A DNA stretch of 7,775 nt from Bacteroidota bacterium (lineage in GTDB: Bacteria; Bacteroidota; Bacteroidia; B-17B0; Aurantibacillaceae), in NCBI GenBank assembly GCA_005800865.1, contig SYEI01000163.1, positions 1 through 7,775 of the forward strand, in the 5' to 3' direction. Under the pieces are notes generated by a model. The model ran no database searches and was not told where the DNA came from. It saw only the letters and a list, made by a program, of their open reading frames with translations. A program made the position numbers and the translations under genes. Positions 6,168 through 7,775 of the stretch are shown here, in pieces (position 1 is the stretch's first letter; every line of letters starts with the position of its first letter).

Positions 6168-6776
6168 ATGCAAACGGATATTTTACTGAAACAACTTTAT
6201 TCATCGTTAGGAGAACTAAAAGCAACTATCGAGAAATTTGAAAAACATCCTTCGCCAAGTACGCAATATACTGAGCAATTGCATTCTGCGATTTACCACA
6301 GTAATAAGCTGGTATCTGCTTATTTAGTATTAAAAGAACAAAAAGATGTTTCTCCAGAATTGAATTTGCACCTAAAATTAATGAATGTTCCAACCGCTGA
6401 AGAAAAAGCAGCTATTGTTGAGCCGATTAAGGAACAAGTGGTTGTAGTTACACCAGTTGCAGAAATCCCGAAACCAATAGAAGAAGTTAAAGCACCTGAA
6501 GTTGAAAAAGTAGTTGAGCCTTTTGTGGAAGTTAAACCTCAAGTAAAAGAACTTCCAAAAATGATTATTAATATTAATGACAAGTTCCGTTTCATTAATG
6601 AGTTATTTGAAGCTAATGCAACTGAGTATAATATTGCCGTTGAGCAAATGAATAGCGTTAATTCACTTGATGAAATGATGAGTTATTTAAAAGGCTTAAC
6701 ATCTATTTACGAATGGAAAGAAGATAGCGAAGTAGTTAAAAATTTATTTGCACTAGCACAAAAACGTTTTTCTTAG
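6168..6776 (+). CDS. Bacteroidota hypothetical protein: helical N-terminus, Pro/Val/Glu/Lys linker, INDKFRFINELF C-terminal domain
   Basis: A 202-residue protein of unknown function. Residues 1-70 look largely helical (LLKQLYSSLGELKATIEKF, then a second helix around 36-58). Residues 76-130 form a low-complexity linker rich in Pro, Val, Glu and Lys, with loosely repeated units such as VEPIKEQVVV, PKPIEEVKAP and VEPFVEVKPQ. The C-terminal domain (131-202) carries IININDKFRFINELFEAN, then EYNIAVEQMNSVNS, YLKGL, YEWK and a KRF-S end. I recall this C-terminal pattern from many Bacteroidota hypothetical proteins but know of no assigned function. There is no signal peptide, membrane segment or catalytic motif, so a cytoplasmic adaptor or structural role is a guess. 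It is divergent from tdk, and an inverted repeat begins 2 bases after its stop. Confidence 0.85.
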   Translation: MQTDILLKQLYSSLGELKATIEKFEKHPSPSTQYTEQLHSAIYHSNKLVSAYLVLKEQKDVSPELNLHLKLMNVPTAEEKAAIVEPIKEQVVVVTPVAEIPKPIEEVKAPEVEKVVEPFVEVKPQVKELPKMIININDKFRFINELFEANATEYNIAVEQMNSVNSLDEMMSYLKGLTSIYEWKEDSEVVKNLFALAQKRFS

Positions 6777-6778
6777 CC

Positions 6779-6829
6779 CTTCGACTCCGCTCAGGGTGAC
6801 AATATCTGTCAGGCTGAGCGGAGTCGAAG
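6779..6829. repeat. Strong inverted repeat (CTTCGACTCCGCTCAG type), dispersed Bacteroidota intergenic element
   Basis: The left arm cttcgactccgctcag (6779-6794) pairs perfectly with ctgagcggagtcgaag (6814-6829). Inside lie a GG/GG mismatch (6795-6796 against 6812-6813), a further 5-bp stem tgaca/tgtca (6797-6801, 6807-6811) and a 5-base loop (6802-6806). It starts 2 bases after the stop of the hypothetical gene and ends 14 bases before the M28 peptidase ATG. It is far more GC-rich than its surroundings. I recall this arm sequence as a very frequent intergenic repeat in Bacteroidota genomes. It could act as an mRNA 3' stabiliser or partial terminator, but the five T residues (6839-6843) lie 9 bases beyond the stem, so it is not a classic intrinsic terminator. 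Confidence 0.88.
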
Positions 6830-6843
6830 CCTCTATAATTTTT

Positions 6844-7775
6844 ATGAAACAAATTATATTTTTTTTATTTTCCTTTCTCTTTGTAAACACATACAGCCAG
6901 GACACAATCTACGCCCGTCAGGTTATTAAAAAGCTCACATCTAAAGAACTATTGGGAAGAGGTTATGTCAATGATGGCGTTAATAAAGCGGCTTCCTATA
7001 TTTCAAAAGAATTAAAAACAATCGGGCTTTCTAAATTCGGAAAATCCTACTCTCAAAATTATGAATTTCCTGTTAATACATTCCCAGGAACAATGTCTGT
7101 TGTGTTAGATGGAAAAACGTTAATAGCTGGAAAGCATTATTTAATATATCCTTCTGCCGAAACGATTAAAGGTGGATTTCAGTTATTTAAAACGGACAGT
7201 ATGACTTATGATGCAAACGATGGTAAGCGCCCTTTCCCCATTAAAGTAAAGCTTAGAAAAAAATTGACTTATACCGTTGCTACACAAATTTCTGATAATG
7301 CAGTCATTGAATTATTAAAGGATTCTTTTCCTAATGAATTAAAAACAATAGATATTATTTTTAAAAACAAATTCATCCCCAATTTTAAATGTCAAAATTT
7401 ATGTGGCTTTATTAAAGGCACACAACAGCCAGATAGTTTCATTGTCTTTACTGCTCATTACGACCATTTAGGCGCAATGGGAAAGGAAGCTTATTTTCCA
7501 GGTGCTAATGATAATGCTAGTGGTGTGAGTGTATTATTGAATTTAGCAAAGTATTATAAAACGCATCCATCAAAATATTCGGTAGCTTTTATTTTTTTTA
7601 GTGGAGAAGAGGCTGGCTTGTTAGGTTCTAAATATTATTCGGAGCATCCTATTTTCCCATTATCAAATATTAAATTTTTAACGAATTTGGATTTATTAGG
7701 AACAGGGGATGATGGTATTATGGTAGTGAACGCAACCGTATTTAAAGAACAGTTTGAGAAATTAAATCAAATAAA
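6844..7775 (+). CDS. Secreted M28-family zinc metallopeptidase, 3' end cut by window edge
   Basis: An open frame from ATG 6844 gives 310 codons with no stop before the window ends. Residues 1-18 are a Sec signal peptide (MKQIIFFLFSFLFVNTYS, cleavage likely before QD), so the enzyme acts in the periplasm, outer envelope or outside the cell. The N-terminal region (20-75) has the LTSKELLGRGYVNDG block typical of Bacteroidota M28 peptidases, and an inserted, PA-like region of about 100 residues follows. The di-zinc site is visible: H205 and D207 in TAHYDHLG, the bridging D223 in GANDNASGVS, the catalytic base E255 and ligand E256 in FFSGEEAGLLGS, and D283 in NLDLLGTGD. The last His ligand should lie just past the edge. 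It is likely an aminopeptidase releasing N-terminal residues from peptides; specificity is not readable. No membrane anchor or C-terminal sorting domain can be judged from this fragment. Confidence 0.92.
   Translation, partial: MKQIIFFLFSFLFVNTYSQDTIYARQVIKKLTSKELLGRGYVNDGVNKAASYISKELKTIGLSKFGKSYSQNYEFPVNTFPGTMSVVLDGKTLIAGKHYLIYPSAETIKGGFQLFKTDSMTYDANDGKRPFPIKVKLRKKLTYTVATQISDNAVIELLKDSFPNELKTIDIIFKNKFIPNFKCQNLCGFIKGTQQPDSFIVFTAHYDHLGAMGKEAYFPGANDNASGVSVLLNLAKYYKTHPSKYSVAFIFFSGEEAGLLGSKYYSEHPIFPLSNIKFLTNLDLLGTGDDGIMVVNATVFKEQFEKLNQI

Noticed and set aside
6830..6843. Intrinsic terminator formed by the 6779-6829 hairpin plus the following T-run
   Set aside because: The T-run starts 9 bases after the stem, too far for a standard intrinsic terminator, so the hairpin is listed as a repeat only.
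1..7775. CRISPR array, toxin-antitoxin pair, phage defence system, insertion sequence, tRNA or rRNA
   Set aside because: No regularly spaced repeats, transposase motifs, defence-type domains, cloverleaf or rRNA-like sequence were seen on either strand; nearly all of the window is accounted for by the listed genes.

Overview
The window looks like a piece of a Bacteroidota (Bacteroidetes) chromosome, probably a flavobacterial or sphingobacterial-type lineage. The clues are low GC, genes with no strong Shine-Dalgarno sequences, Sec signal peptides cleaved just before Gln (VA-QN, YS-QD), a characteristic short hypothetical protein with an INDKFRFINELF motif, and two intergenic repeat types that resemble dispersed repeats I associate with this phylum. 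These assignments come from reading motifs, with no database search.

Layout: the left edge holds the first 39 codons of a leftward RsmB/NOP-type rRNA methyltransferase gene. Divergent from it is a rightward run of five genes (195-5501): a secreted amidohydrolase-fold protein, adenine deaminase (ade), a membrane-anchored alpha/beta hydrolase, a multi-pass signal peptidase I (S26)-like protein, and a GNAT acetyltransferase. The last four are packed tightly (1-base overlap, then gaps of 6 and 11 bases) and are probably co-transcribed. A 59-base gap carrying a degenerate tandem repeat separates the first gene from ade. A leftward thymidine kinase gene (tdk) meets the GNAT gene stop codon to stop codon with no spacer. 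A rightward gene of unknown function follows (6168-6776), then a strong inverted repeat, then a secreted M28 metallopeptidase that runs off the right edge.

Functionally this is mostly ordinary metabolism. Ade (adenine to hypoxanthine) and Tdk (thymidine to dTMP) are both nucleobase/nucleoside salvage enzymes, but they lie in separate transcription units. The methyltransferase would act on ribosomal RNA, and the M28 peptidase and the amidohydrolase-like protein would act in the envelope or outside the cell.

The most notable signal is that three of the five genes in the rightward run keep their fold signatures but lack a residue normally essential for catalysis. The amidohydrolase has no HxH, the alpha/beta hydrolase has Tyr where the catalytic His is expected, and the S26 protein has Phe where the catalytic Lys is expected and Ser-Gly in place of Ser-Met. 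The S26-like gene is also clearly more AT-rich than its neighbours by hand count. I see no CRISPR array, prophage, insertion sequence, tRNA or rRNA, and no convincing new multi-gene system.
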